Assembly: GCA_021234155.1 (NCBI GenBank)
Contig: JAJEKV010000003.1
Span: forward strand, 21,250,386 to 21,314,385
DNA length: 64,000 bases
Direction of reading: 5' to 3'
Source of the DNA: Isoetes taiwanensis
Lineage: Eukaryota; Streptophyta; Lycopodiopsida; Isoetales; Isoetaceae
How positions within the stretch are numbered: position 1 is the stretch's first letter; every line of letters begins with the position of its first letter. The notes beneath the pieces were generated by a model. The model saw nothing but the letters and a program-made list of their open reading frames with translations, did no database searches and had not been told where the DNA came from. Made by a program: the position numbers and the translations under genes. This document shows positions 54,586-64,000 of this stretch, piece after piece.

Positions 54586-56998
54586 CTATAGAGAGCTTAC
54601 AAGGTCTAGTTGATTATTAATTGTCAAGAACCTTTTGTACCATAAAGCAGAGTCCTTTGGCTGTCTGACCATCGTTTTCCTGTCCACGGAATATATGCCA
54701 TATACCCAATCGACACCCCACTCCCATCCATCCAAGAATGACCACACAAAGTATCCTTGAACATTTACACCATCCCTGTTCGAGTGAAATTCCAATAATC
54801 AGTCAATGTTTCCCCCTCCACATATGCCATTTCATCTGTGAATTACCTCAAGGCAGCATGTAGGCAATTAATATAGCTACTTATGTAGTCAGTTCTTTGT
54901 GAGTCCCTCACAGAAGATGTGTTAATCTTGGTTGGCATGCCTGAGTAGAACCATCACCAAAAATCAAGCTGTAAATTGAGGCAATACCATACAAAATGGG
55001 GGGAGCATACCATTTTCGCCAATTATTACTGCCATATTATTGTAGTGTATCTTGATATAGTTGAGAAGCCTGCATAGTCCCCATGGAACCATGTCAAACC
55101 CAGTCATGTTCAATGGATCGACTCCTATTACTGGTATTCCCATCTCGACACCATTCTTCTGTGCTGGAAGAACATCAAGCTTCATGTCAATTACAGAGAT
55201 TATCAGATACTCATCTACCCTGACCATTAAAATAGATGGTTAATGCTTATAGAAGTAAAATCTCACTTGTGACAGACACCTGAGCTTCAGCAAGGAAATT
55301 AAAAATAGGTGAATTGCCAGAATAAATATTTGTGGCATAAAAGGAACAATAATGATTAAGAGCCACGAAATCTGCAGAACCCTTAATAATGGAAGCTTCC
55401 TCTTCAGTAAATATTGGCAAACGATCCCCAATCATTTGCCTCATTGAAAGAGGATAGTTCCCAAACACTATAGGATCCAAAGACCTGCATTAATTTGGAC
55501 AAACACTTAACCTTTCTGGCTATTAGTTTAGACCTCCTTTTTTGCGCAGAAGGGTGCGAAATTACCATCCTAGTTGAAAATCAAGGGCCCTCTGAGCTGC
55601 TTCTGCATCCTCATCAGTGTCACTGAGGGGTTCATACCAGAAGCTAAGCAGATCAATTCCAATGTATCCCATCTGTTTTGACTGCACACTAGAATAGTGA
55701 GGTGGAATCCAAACCAAAGCAGTTGATTCTGGGCTTGAAACTGTGAAGTTATAGTGGCTGATAATGGGTGGCCAGAAATACCACAAAAAGAGTCCGGAAA
55801 TACCACATCCCGTCCGGACTCTAAATACGGCGGTCCGGAAACTTTGCCTATATATGCGCGCTGCATGGGCATGTGCAAGCAGCATATTATGATGTGCAAG
55901 CTTCGTGGTGGCATGTAAAGCAATGCCAAATTTTGACTTAGCAGGATCACAAGGACCTGGATAACAAGTATCTCTTTAGTCTACTGAATAACTGCCATGC
56001 AGGTTTGAACCCATCACAGTTTCAATTCCCTTTAACTCTTATAAAGCAAGATAGATAATTCCGTACCTGCACTCATAGAAGGTTCATTTATTGTTATCCA
56101 ATGCTTCACACGATCCCCAAAGACCTCAAAACATATTTTGGCGTAGGCTGCAAAATCTTCACTGAACAATATTATAAAAAGTACGTCATTTCTGATCCTG
56201 CTATGGTAATGACTCACATAATTCTTGTCCCTGATATGAGTTTTCAAGTGCAAGCGGCAAGTCCCAATAATACAATGCCACATATGGTTGAATACCTAGG
56301 TCATGAGCAAGAATATTAAGGAGAATAAAGTCCTCTCTGAATATTAAGGAGCCTTACCTTTGTCCAACAAGCTGTTTATCACATCATTGTAGTGTCTGAT
56401 ACCCTCCATATTCACATCTCCTCGACCCTCTGCATCACAAAAGTAGATGAACATAAATTAGTAAACTGTGGTAACTTTCTTTCTTTTCATGATACAGACC
56501 TGGTAAAATCCTAGTCCATGATAAGGAAAGCTTATAGGCATCAACACCCAAGTCATCTAGGAGATCCGCATCTTCCTGCATCAAGAAATTCTATGAGAAC
56601 AACCTTCAAAACTACCATTGAAATATTCATAAACCTTATAGAGGTGATAGCCGTCATCTGCTATTTCGGAATTGATACTGCTTTTGCTCCCTGAGGTACA
56701 AAATTAGCATTTGCAGTATGAGAATATTTCGATTGTGACAATTGCAGCTAACCTTTGATACATCCATCCACAATTGTGATGCCTTTGCCGCTCTCTTGCA
56801 GAGCTCCTTCAATCTGCAGGCACAATTTTAACAAGTTTTAACTGAAATCCCATATACGTTTGCCTGCAATTCATCTATGCCTGATACGCTGATGAAGCAA
56901 CGCCAAAGGTGAAATCCTTGGGGAAAACCATGCGAGTTATAGCATTGCCACCCAGTTGGCCACATTGCGGAATAGGAGATGCCTAGAAAAAAAATTAG
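54586..56998 (-). CDS. GH1 beta-glucosidase-like gene, about 12 exons
   Basis: Minus-strand exons with GT...AG ends read in order as family 1 glycoside hydrolase: [16 protein letters not shown] (56930), [85 protein letters not shown]...[13 protein letters not shown] (acid/base Glu in NEP), [70 protein letters not shown] then IIGENG (nucleophile Glu; usual ITENG), a [20 protein letters not shown] exon, and [18 protein letters not shown]. Both catalytic Glu are kept. The enzyme hydrolyses beta-glucosides, in plants often in the wall, vacuole or plastid. The first exon and signal peptide are not certain. An unusual stretch at 55690-55850 (see findings) may be an unrecognised intron. Confidence 0.88.
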
Positions 56999-57181
56999 AA
57001 GCATGCAAATCCGAGACATGCTTAGATGCTGGACAATGCAAGCACATCAGTTAGATAAGTAGTCTGTGGTTCCTAGCAGACTCATGAAGAAGCTGAGGTT
57101 AAAAGACAGGAATTAAACGAAAGAAGAGTCAAAGTAAAAAAGAAAAGATGCCGCCTGATGCCCGTGGTATATCCGTCTCTT

Positions 57182-57270
57182 TGGCATGTTATAGCCACGC
57201 CAAAAAAAGATTACACCGCGTTTTTGTGGACTGTGGATTTTTTGCCATTTAAGGCTGGCTATAACATGCC
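57182..57270. repeat. Inverted repeat hairpin
   Basis: GGCATGTTATAGCCA (57182-57196) pairs with TGGCTATAACATGCC (57255-57269), 15 bases perfect, around a loop of about 58 bases. Confidence 0.8.
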
Positions 57271-57339
57271 CACATCCGACATTTACCTGGTTTGATGCTG
57301 ACTTTACTGCTACCGATTATAGGTTCCACCCATAAGTGC

Positions 57340-57530
57340 GAGCGTCTTAAATATTATCCACTGTCATGTTTCAACCAGCGTAAAATTTGAAAATCTCCGT
57401 GTTTTTTTTTTCCTTAGTTTTGGCTTTAACATTACAATACAAAAAAAACTTGCTGTCCACGAAAATGTCGTGTATTTTATTTGGTTCAAATTGGTTTAAA
57501 CATGACAGTGGATGATATTTAAGACGATCG
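57340..57530. mobile_element. Small foldback (MITE-like) element
   Basis: A 28-bp arm (57344-57371) beginning GTCTTAAATATTATCCACTG pairs with 57498-57525 with one mismatch. Weaker pairing continues outward for about ten bases. The span of about 190 bp, AT-rich with no ORF, fits a non-autonomous DNA transposon. Target duplication is not clear. Confidence 0.7.
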
Positions 57531-57984
57531 CCATAAGTAGCGCCATCCGAAGGTTCCTTTTAGAAGGTTCCTTTAGAGGTTCATTCGGGCCCAGAAATTT
57601 CCCACCGTAATGCAACTTGTTCAACCTGTCCAAACGATCAATCTGTATTCTATTCAATATTTAAATAAAATCGATGGCATCCATACTCATCAGTAACGAA
57701 ATGTGATCTCAGGTTTTTCCTTGTAGTGACACTCTTATGAGGGATGAGTTTTAGATTGAATGGTAGGAATATAGTACAAGGGTATGTTTCATTATCCCAA
57801 ATTCTAGTCAATATTCAATTGTGCCGGTTAAACACATTTAAGCCATATAAATCAAATCAACTATGAGGTATTGAACTTTAGGCTCACTGGCCTTTTCAAA
57901 GAAGGAATGTCTCCAATCCCATACTCTGGAAAAAATTAGCCAGTTGAGTCTACAACCTTAAAAATCCGCTCTTCACAAGATGAA

Positions 57985-58060
57985 AGAAAGGAAATAAAGA
58001 ATAGAATAGAATAGATTTTTAGCGTCCACGGAGACCCCAAGACTAAGAATAAACAATGTT
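57985..58060 (-). repeat. LINE/SINE-type 3' tail scrap
   Basis: On the minus strand, TTGGGGTCTCCGTGGACGCT then AAAAATC and (TATTC)n. It resembles the ends at 33890, 31907, 30881 and 51300 (GGTCTC or GACG..AAAA followed by a microsatellite). The body is not recognised. Confidence 0.45.
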
Positions 58061-58244
58061 CTATATGATCCTCATAACTATACCCAAGTGACCTCCTAAT
58101 GCCTCAATCTCCATTAAAACGGGGTTGGCTAACTTGGACAAGCTCTAAGTGTGGGGCCGCTGCCATTAAGACATAAGCCTGCTTCAGCCTAAGGCATGAT
58201 ATTTGAAGGCATTCATAATGCTGCTCAAATAATCATATATCACA

Positions 58245-58781
58245 TCATACTACTTGCCTAATAGCCTCTGTAGGTCTTCTTGAAAGTAAGGAGCAAATCC
58301 TTAGCGTCATTGTGAAGTCCATGCTGCAATTGATCCTTGAGTGCTTCTTCATCCCAAAGAATATCACATGCAAGTAGATGACCAACCAATCCAACTCGAC
58401 ATCAATTGGATATTGAGTGGGATGCATTAAAGGTACCATGCACCAGATTCAAGAATCCTCAAAACTGAGACCGAGCACTATCGAACTTCTTCAGAAGACT
58501 AATCTTGGGTCCTTCAAAGTATTCTGTGCTCTAAAAGACTATTGCCTTGAAGATAGTAAGGCAATCTCTAACTCGTGAACATGCTCGTACAATTCCTCAT
58601 GCTCCTGTACCTTTTCGACACTCATTTGTTGTAACTGCACAAGCAACCTTTGGTTCTCTAGCTCCAGTGTCGCAAATTTTGGTCGTAGGCACTCAAGACC
58701 CGAGAAATATGCAAAAATATTGTTCGAGACTATTTGCGGTATAAATCTATACTGTATGAACTCTTGGCATGCTATGTCCAC
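58245..58781 (-). pseudogene. Possible Ty3-type gag remnant
   Basis: Minus-strand text in mixed frames has ILWDEEALKDQLQHGL followed by NDAKDLLLTF (58340-58280), like the capsid C-terminal part of plant gypsy gag. Upstream (58781-58539) is a leucine/glutamate-rich coiled-coil frame (LELENQRLLVQLQQMSVEKV). No zinc knuckle or pol is near. A low-confidence call. Confidence 0.35.
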
Positions 58782-60258
58782 ACATCACTATCTATTATGG
58801 TATAAATTTATGCCACCTAGAAATTTATTTGAAGGAAAAACTAAGGACTACAAAAAAAAGGAAAAAAAAAAATTGGAAACTTTGAAAAAGTCTAGATTGG
58901 ATATTTTGTTTAGTCCTTGACAATATTACTATTTCTCGAGCAAAACTTGGGGGCTAAAAAGGGTATCAAACAACTTTGAATGGAAGCTAAGTTTGAATCC
59001 TCCCTCAAAAATGATATCTAAAGTTTTCAAGTTGTCACACTCATCACAATATACCAAGAAAAGAGACCTTTTTTGAGGGAATTTTAGGGGATCTTTCAAA
59101 GATTTCTTTTAAAGCGGGTTTGGAGCAAATTGTGTGTTTCAATTTAAACTTTGTTAATCGCAGACTGGGATCCAGGAGGCCGGCTACAAGGTGAGACAAT
59201 TCTTTATGAGGAACTGTTGCTATGTTTGAGAAGGGAAATCCAGTGACTTCTGCCATGTTGTTGATGGTGAGAACATAAAAAAGATAAAGTTTACCCTTGT
59301 CACAACAAGGTTGTCTCAAGCAGTCAAGCGCTGCTGCACAAATACAAGCAACTAGAGGATTGGGAGCCAACAGTCCCCAGGATGCTCGGGTAATACATGT
59401 CAATAATCATTAAGTTTATGTTTTTTTATTGGCTTTTAACATGCCAAGATTTCAGACATGTCGTTTTATGTTGCAGGCACAAGAAGCTCAATAGAAAATG
59501 AATATTTATCCAGCTTGCTACTGCTGCGCAATCTCCAACTACAGCTCTTCAAGCTGCGGCTATGTTGGGGAGCCATTCTGGTCCAGTTGCCTAAATTAAC
59601 TTGTGCAGTTGTTGTAGCCAAAGAGGTATTTAGATTGTCCAATCTTATGGAAAAAGTTTTGGAAATGGAAAAATGGTTTTTAGCATGACACGTACGGGTT
59701 TGATGAGCCACAACAAGGTTATTCCATCAAGAAGGATGAATGTTTGCAACATGAACCAACACACCCATATGTATAGATTGGTTGGAACCCTTCATAGCTC
59801 ATGGATGCATCTCATAGCAGGTGCCTCTCTTGTCTATGAGGAATGCTAGCTTGTTTCTGGTGCTCTTAACTTTCCCTCTACAATCTTATCTTGGAAAATA
59901 AAGTGAACCTTTTTAAATTACATGGGGGAGAAGTTGGAGTCATTGCAGCTAATGCTTGTTTCCAATGTATTCATCAGAGTTGGTCAGAATTAAGTTGGCA
60001 TATTTACATGCTGAAATTGTACTAGACCAATGCATGTCCATTGCACCATTCGTATTGATAGAGATACATGCTTTGAATAATGTGATTTTGCATGGTTGCC
60101 CATCATGGGCATATAAAAGAACCCAACACGAATATCACATTTCCTTTATTGATTTGATTATTACAAAATATTGTAGATCAATGCAAAGAAGCTCTGACAT
60201 TGTAGCCATGTGCTTGGTGCAGCACATCACACTCAATCGCCATGTTGCAATATAAAAG

Positions 60259-60363
60259 GCATTTGCCTTGAAATGAAGCATTGTAATTCAAAGGCATTTG
60301 TCTTGGAATGAAGCATTGTAATTCAAAGGCATTTGTCCTGGAATGAAGCATTGTAATTCAAAG
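60259..60363. repeat. Tandem repeat, 3 x 35 bp
   Basis: Three head-to-tail units beginning GCATTTG (60259, 60294, 60329), each with GGAATGAAGCATTGTAATTC (first unit one change). A partial unit recurs near 60438-60464 (GGCATTTGTCTTGGAATGAA). Confidence 0.95.
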
Positions 60364-60713
60364 AAAAAAAGAAAGATGAGCAAAATACAACAAGGCTCAA
60401 GTCCTTCATAAAAAAAACACAACAATGGTTTTACTTAAGGCATTTGTCTTGGAATGAAGCATTTGAACATCGCTATATCAAAAAAAGGGAGAGAAACAAA
60501 GAACAAAACATGACAAGTTCTTTTGACATAACTAGGGCTAGCATGTCTTACCATATTGGAACCACTAAAGCTTGTGTCAAGTTTAACAAATTAGAGATAG
60601 TTCGATAATAAGCAATTAAATCTTCTAATGATGCTTTCCTGTGTTGTAGAAGGATCTTTCAAAAACCTAAGGCAACAACGTTCCATTTAGGATGTAAGGA
60701 TTGAAACCTTTAA

Positions 60714-60886
60714 TGCATGATGGAATGAGGTCTATTGGAAACCTTTGGATATAACAAACACTGCCAAGACTAGGATGAAAATAGTCAGCCAAGTTTAAGA
60801 TGCATGATGGAAAGGAATATGTTAAAAACCTTTGGATACAATAAACATATCCAAAACGAGGATGAAAATAGTTAGCAAAGCATGAG
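60714..60886. repeat. Tandem duplication of 87 bp
   Basis: TGCATGATGGAA starts both units (60714 and 60801). Both continue with AAACCTTTGGATA.AA.AAAC and GGATGAAAATAGT.AGC.AA. Moderately diverged. Confidence 0.85.
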
Positions 60887-61607
60887 ATTTCATCTAAAAG
60901 TGTCGATGTAGGCGCTGTGGAGAAATGGTTGTCATACGTACACGACACACAAGCCCCCAAACACCCAAAGACACGCGTAAATGCAGCGAAACCATCAATC
61001 TATTCATCTCCGCTATGAGCTATCGAACATGGCATATTCTAACAACATGCAACAAAGTTACATGTAAGCTATGTAATGGATATGCACCACAAATATGATA
61101 GTGGTAGCTTTAGCCATTATCTTCAGTACAAAATACTACGAATGTCCATGCATGATATTTTTTCATTTTTATTATTGCTACCTTTACATCCACTGTAGTG
61201 ATTGAACACCAAAATAAAACTTGCTCAATCAACAACCACCCTTTATGTAATTGTTTCGCATAAGTGCAAAAATGGAACTTCTATACACATTAGAATTCAA
61301 CACGACATTTCATCTTAAAGCACACTAAAATATAGCTTCTTTTGCATACCTATAATTCATATTTGTTGTAGCTAGTCAACACTTCTTATTTGCTGTATCT
61401 ACAATTGGCACAATGTTGTAACGTCTATTTGAATACTACAAAAATTGAATAACAAACATCTTGTTTGTCATTAACAACATTACATATGAAATGAAACCAT
61501 CAATATAATCTTCTATATCAAAGTCCTTTCAGCATCTAAACAAACCCTAAAGATTTAGAAATGTGGATCCTTAAATTTCCTTTCTCCACTTCTTCCATAT
61601 GGACATC

Positions 61608-62093
61608 CTAAGGGTGACACGTGAAATATGTTACAGTAGCTACAGTAAAGAGCAACAGTGCTACAGAAAATTTTTCAGTACATACCTCTCTGAGTAGTGT
61701 TGTTGGCCAAGCCAAAAAACTCCCTACTGATTCTCCAAGTGTTTCTGCTCCTGCATGTGGTCTTTGTAATGGATGAGTGGCAGCATAGCAGTCTGTCAAT
61801 CTAATTCTAATATAATCAGGTCCCAAGGGCACTCCATGGCATGCTGTAGGTGGTGCCATGTTATCAACAATGCCCTTGCCAATGACATCTTTCCTGTTTT
61901 CTGCTAACAAGAAGCATGCCTCTCCAATGGAAATTTTCATTTCTCCTGCTTGATTGTTCATTTCCTCGACCTGCAAAGCTTTATTAATTAAGTTGCACAA
62001 GTCATGGCGCCTCAATCCACTCACTTGATAGAGAACTACCTGAGATTCGGCAGCCTGATCCAGTGCTTCAACAAGCTTCCTTCTTGGCGACAT
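61608..62093 (-). CDS. DUF8039-like exon, divergent from gene B
   Basis: ATG at 62091-62093 (MSPRRKLVEALDQAAES). The frame then reads GIVDNMAPPTACHGVPLGPD, IRIRLTDCYAATHPLQRP and TLGESVGSFLAWPTTLL. The order 'G.V......CHG.PLGPDY.R.....D' then 'E..G..VGSF..WP' is what I recall for DUF8039, a domain found in plant proteins related to transposases and domesticated forms. After LLRE comes a good donor GTATGT (near 61688), so the last 26 codons are probably intron. Other exons would lie to the left but are not recognised. Transcription start would be within about 650 bp of gene B. Confidence 0.55.
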   Translation of the reverse strand: MSPRRKLVEALDQAAESQVVLYQVSGLRRHDLCNLINKALQVEEMNNQAGEMKISIGEACFLLAENRKDVIGKGIVDNMAPPTACHGVPLGPDYIRIRLTDCYAATHPLQRPHAGAETLGESVGSFLAWPTTLLREVCTEKFSVALLLFTVATVTYFTCHP

Positions 62094-62456
62094 CCCAAAT
62101 TCGAATTAAAACACTGCAATAAAAACACAGTTCTTGTGTTTCTCTAGGCGCATCAGAGAAACACAAATTCTATGATCCAATGCGAGGCCAAGAACACAAA
62201 TTAAATGGCGGGCATTTTTAAAATAGACGGTTAGTACAGGCCAATGATTGAAAAGTACTTGCGAAAAGAGATATTCGTGGGCGGCGGGCTAAAAGATTTT
62301 AAATTTTAAATTGTGGGCGGGATTAATTTTCTTGTTTAGCTAAAAAAGGATAAGGGTAGTACAAGCTTTCAATGGCAGGCGTCTATTCATTAATTGTTTG
62401 TACGACGCGTATAATAGTCACATTTTCTAATTTGGTCGTAATTTGAAGCTCAAGAT

Positions 62457-62695
62457 TTCTCGCGCTTAGCGCGAGAAGTTCAGATTCTATCGCTCTTAAT
62501 AAGCGTAAGAGTAGGGTTGTTGAGGTCATAGTCTCTTCGCGAGGAGAGTAAGAGAGATGGAATGTGAATTCTTGCCCTACACGCGAGTAGTCACATTCCA
62601 TCTATCTTACCGTCCTGGATCATTCGACTCGCGCTATGCGCGAATCCTAAAATATTGCTCTCGGAATTTATAAACTTCTCGCGCCACGCGCGAGA
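62457..62695. repeat. Palindrome words upstream of the gene B exon
   Basis: TTCTCGCGCTTAGCGCGAGAA (62457-62477, 9-bp perfect arms), TCGCGCTATGCGCGA (62629-62643) and TCTCGCGCCACGCGCGAGA (62677-62695). A longer pair encloses other sequence: GTAAGAGAGATGGAATGTGA (62548-62567) against TCACATTCCATCTATCTTAC (62591-62610), one mismatch. All lie before the acceptor at 62760. Confidence 0.85.
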
Positions 62696-62760
62696 TGCTG
62701 GTCAAGTTGCTTAACACAAAAATACTTTAGCAATGTCTAACTTGATTATTTATTTTACAG

Positions 62761-63833
62761 CTTCCAAGAGAGAACTAGTTACATCATCTTCTGCACCATC
62801 AAAGAAACCCAAGAGGAGATAGATCGAACTCTTGGCATAAAGCTAATTGATGACAGCAGAACATGCGAGCTAAGTTAGGACTTGCCAGAGACAGTATTTG
62901 TTGAGGGGTCTGAATGGTATGTTACTGTGAGCAGGGCAGAAAGTATGACGTGGTCCTGTATTCAAAGGAGAACAAAGACACGGCCTTCAAAAAAGCAGGG
63001 TTGATCCTTTCATGCGAGGAGCTTGATGACCACATCTGTGTCTTCATAATAAAGAAGACCGTAAAGAAAAATCTCAGCATTTCCAAATACAATGCAGGTA
63101 TAGATGGATTCAGGCCAGATAAGACAGCTGACGATGTTACAAAGTATGGCTGGCCCATTGAAGGCTCAAACCATACAGTTCGTTCTGTACGTGAAGGAGT
63201 ATCTGCAGTCCGACGAAGTTTGCAGAAGAAACCATCTTCAAGCTTCTACATATCTAGTTTTGGTGGTAGTGGCGATGCACTTGAGTCAGAAACTTTCCCC
63301 CTAGTACCTTTGCCAAAGCCAGTGAAGGAAACGGATATTGAAAAGAAATCAAGGGTTGATGCTGTAGACAAGCTTATGAAATTCAAGCAATGGTATCCAC
63401 TTGGTTTGGATGTCACAAAAAGGATAGCTATTGACAAGCTGATTAGATCTCCTAGAGCATCTTTCATATCTAGGTTCTTTGATCCCAAACATGCCATGAG
63501 GATACAGAAGTCCATGGTTGAATATCCCACCACAGTACCAAATCCAGCTGATGTTCTACCATGGGACTCAGTGAATGACAAGCCATACCCATGGAAGACA
63601 CGGGATGACCTAAGGAAGAGCGACACGATGCGCTACATTGTCATTGATGGGCAGCACTCAGTTGAGGCAGCGAAGGCGCTTATAGAGAAAATGGATAAGA
63701 TAGGTGCCAAGGAGTACATGGAGCACTTCAGTTACAGGCAATGGCGAATCCTTAGTCATTACATGCCTCAACTTGCACTGACTACAATAAGTGCAGACTT
63801 GAACACAACCGCAAGGGTAGTACAATACAACTC
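62761..63833 (+). CDS. Gene B: ParB-N-like protein, paralogue of gene A (partial)
   Basis: The exon follows TTTTACAG and ends at donor GTAAGT (63834). Text begins SKRELVTSSSAPSKKPKRR, a likely nuclear-localisation patch, then an in-frame TAG. The main frame is open from 62914. Landmarks: GLILSCEELDDHICVF, KYGWPIEGSNHTV, GVSAVRRSL, WYPLGLDVTKRIAIDKLIRS, ISRFFDPKHAMRIQKSM, PADVLPWDSV, MRYIVIDGQHSVEAAKAL, FSYRQWRILSHYMPQLAL. The block from IRSP to IDGQHSVEA resembles the ParB N-terminal layout, where DGQHR-type motifs occur in related enzymes; here the Arg is Ser. The shared landmarks show clear homology to gene A, so the family is real. Later exons, perhaps including a HAD domain, lie outside the window. 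Confidence 0.75.
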
Positions 63834-63858
63834 GTAAGTGCCATTGTTTCTTATTAAC

Positions 63859-63946
63859 CTTAGTCGCGCTACGCGCGAGACTGCAGACCAATGTTGGGCT
63901 GCAGATCCCAACATTGGTCTGCAGTCTCGCACGTAGCGCGACTAAG
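63859..63946. repeat. Near-perfect 88-bp palindrome in gene B intron
   Basis: Two 40-bp arms (63859-63898 and 63907-63946) with a single mismatch, around an 8-base centre. The outer part contains the gene B word (TCGCGCTACGCGCGAGA); the inner part adds CTGCAGACCAATGTTGGG. It starts 25 bases after the splice donor. Confidence 0.95.
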
Positions 63947-64000
63947 CTTTTTACTTTCTCTATTCGGAATGCTCGTGCTACGCTCGAAATGGATATCTAT

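Larger units (their letters stand above)
58782..61607. other. Gene-free stretch with tandem repeats
   Basis: Short frames only. The longest, minus 59044-59403 (KFKLKHTICSKPALKEIFER), has no recognised domain and may be a retroelement scrap. Two clear tandem repeats are listed separately. No RNA gene was seen. Confidence 0.35.

Noticed and set aside
56828-57019. Signal peptide frame [17 protein letters not shown] for the GH1 gene
   Set aside because: It is in a different frame from [16 protein letters not shown], and the T-rich TTTTCTAG between looks like a splice acceptor. The true first exon is not identified.
59044-59711. Overlapping ORFs on both strands as a gene
   Set aside because: No conserved motif, no consistent splice signals. 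The frames shadow each other.

Overview
The window reads as nuclear DNA of a land plant or close streptophyte. Introns have GT...AG ends, there is a many-exon family 1 glycoside hydrolase gene, the LTR element is primed by plant initiator-Met tRNA, and LINE, SINE and DUF7869-type repeats are dense. A non-seed plant is my guess and is not proven. All domain names come from my own reading; no database search was run.

Layout. 0-7 kb: a multi-exon gene (gene A) with a ParB-N-like region and a C-terminal FCP1/NIF-type HAD domain. Its exons are frame-broken, and its introns carry arrays of a short palindrome. 7.3-8.6 kb: a decayed LINE on the minus strand. 11.8-25.0 kb: one complete Ty3/gypsy chromovirus of 13,148 bp with two LTRs, a 5-bp target duplication, PBS, PPT, gag, protease, RT, RNase H, integrase and chromodomain. 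Between PBS and gag it carries an intact 363-codon ORF ending in a full histone H3 fold, plus a second unknown ORF. Each has TATA-like sequence upstream. The element sits inside an older repeat whose uninterrupted copy is at 45.6-46.2 kb. 26-29 kb: a DUF7869-like gene on the minus strand. 29-38 kb: LINE and SINE remnants, including a minus-strand LINE with endonuclease and RT. 38-44.1 kb: a nearly complete L1-type LINE with ORF1, ORF2, a third ORF and a poly(A) tail. 44.2-46.2 kb: a Copia-like gag remnant and the repeat copy. 46.8-48.1 kb: a small two-exon gene (gene C) whose intron is almost wholly nested inverted repeats. 48-54 kb: mostly non-coding with small insertions, one a LINE fragment with an 18-bp target duplication. 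54.6-57.0 kb: a GH1 beta-glucosidase-like gene on the minus strand. 57-61 kb: a MITE-like foldback, retroelement scraps and tandem repeats. 61.6-64 kb: a DUF8039-like exon on the minus strand, divergent from gene B, a paralogue of gene A that runs off the right edge.

Two observations stand out. First, a chromodomain-bearing retrotransposon carries its own histone H3-like protein, which keeps Lys4 and Lys9 of the tail and a canonical-length H3 fold behind a long charged insert. Second, genes A, B and C each have introns loaded with GC-centred palindromes, and each gene has its own palindrome 'word' (CRCGCC-RGCGTG in A, CTCGCGC-GCGCGAG in B, AAATGGCGCCATTT in C). The same word recurs in separate introns of one gene. 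Genes A and B encode a domain that resembles ParB-N, a family whose bacterial members act at palindromic sites, but any functional link is speculation.

Frame breaks in gene A, in the chromovirus and between its two LTRs look alike: bunched one- or few-base indels in GC-rich sequence beside long identical stretches. Part of the apparent decay may therefore be consensus error in the assembly.
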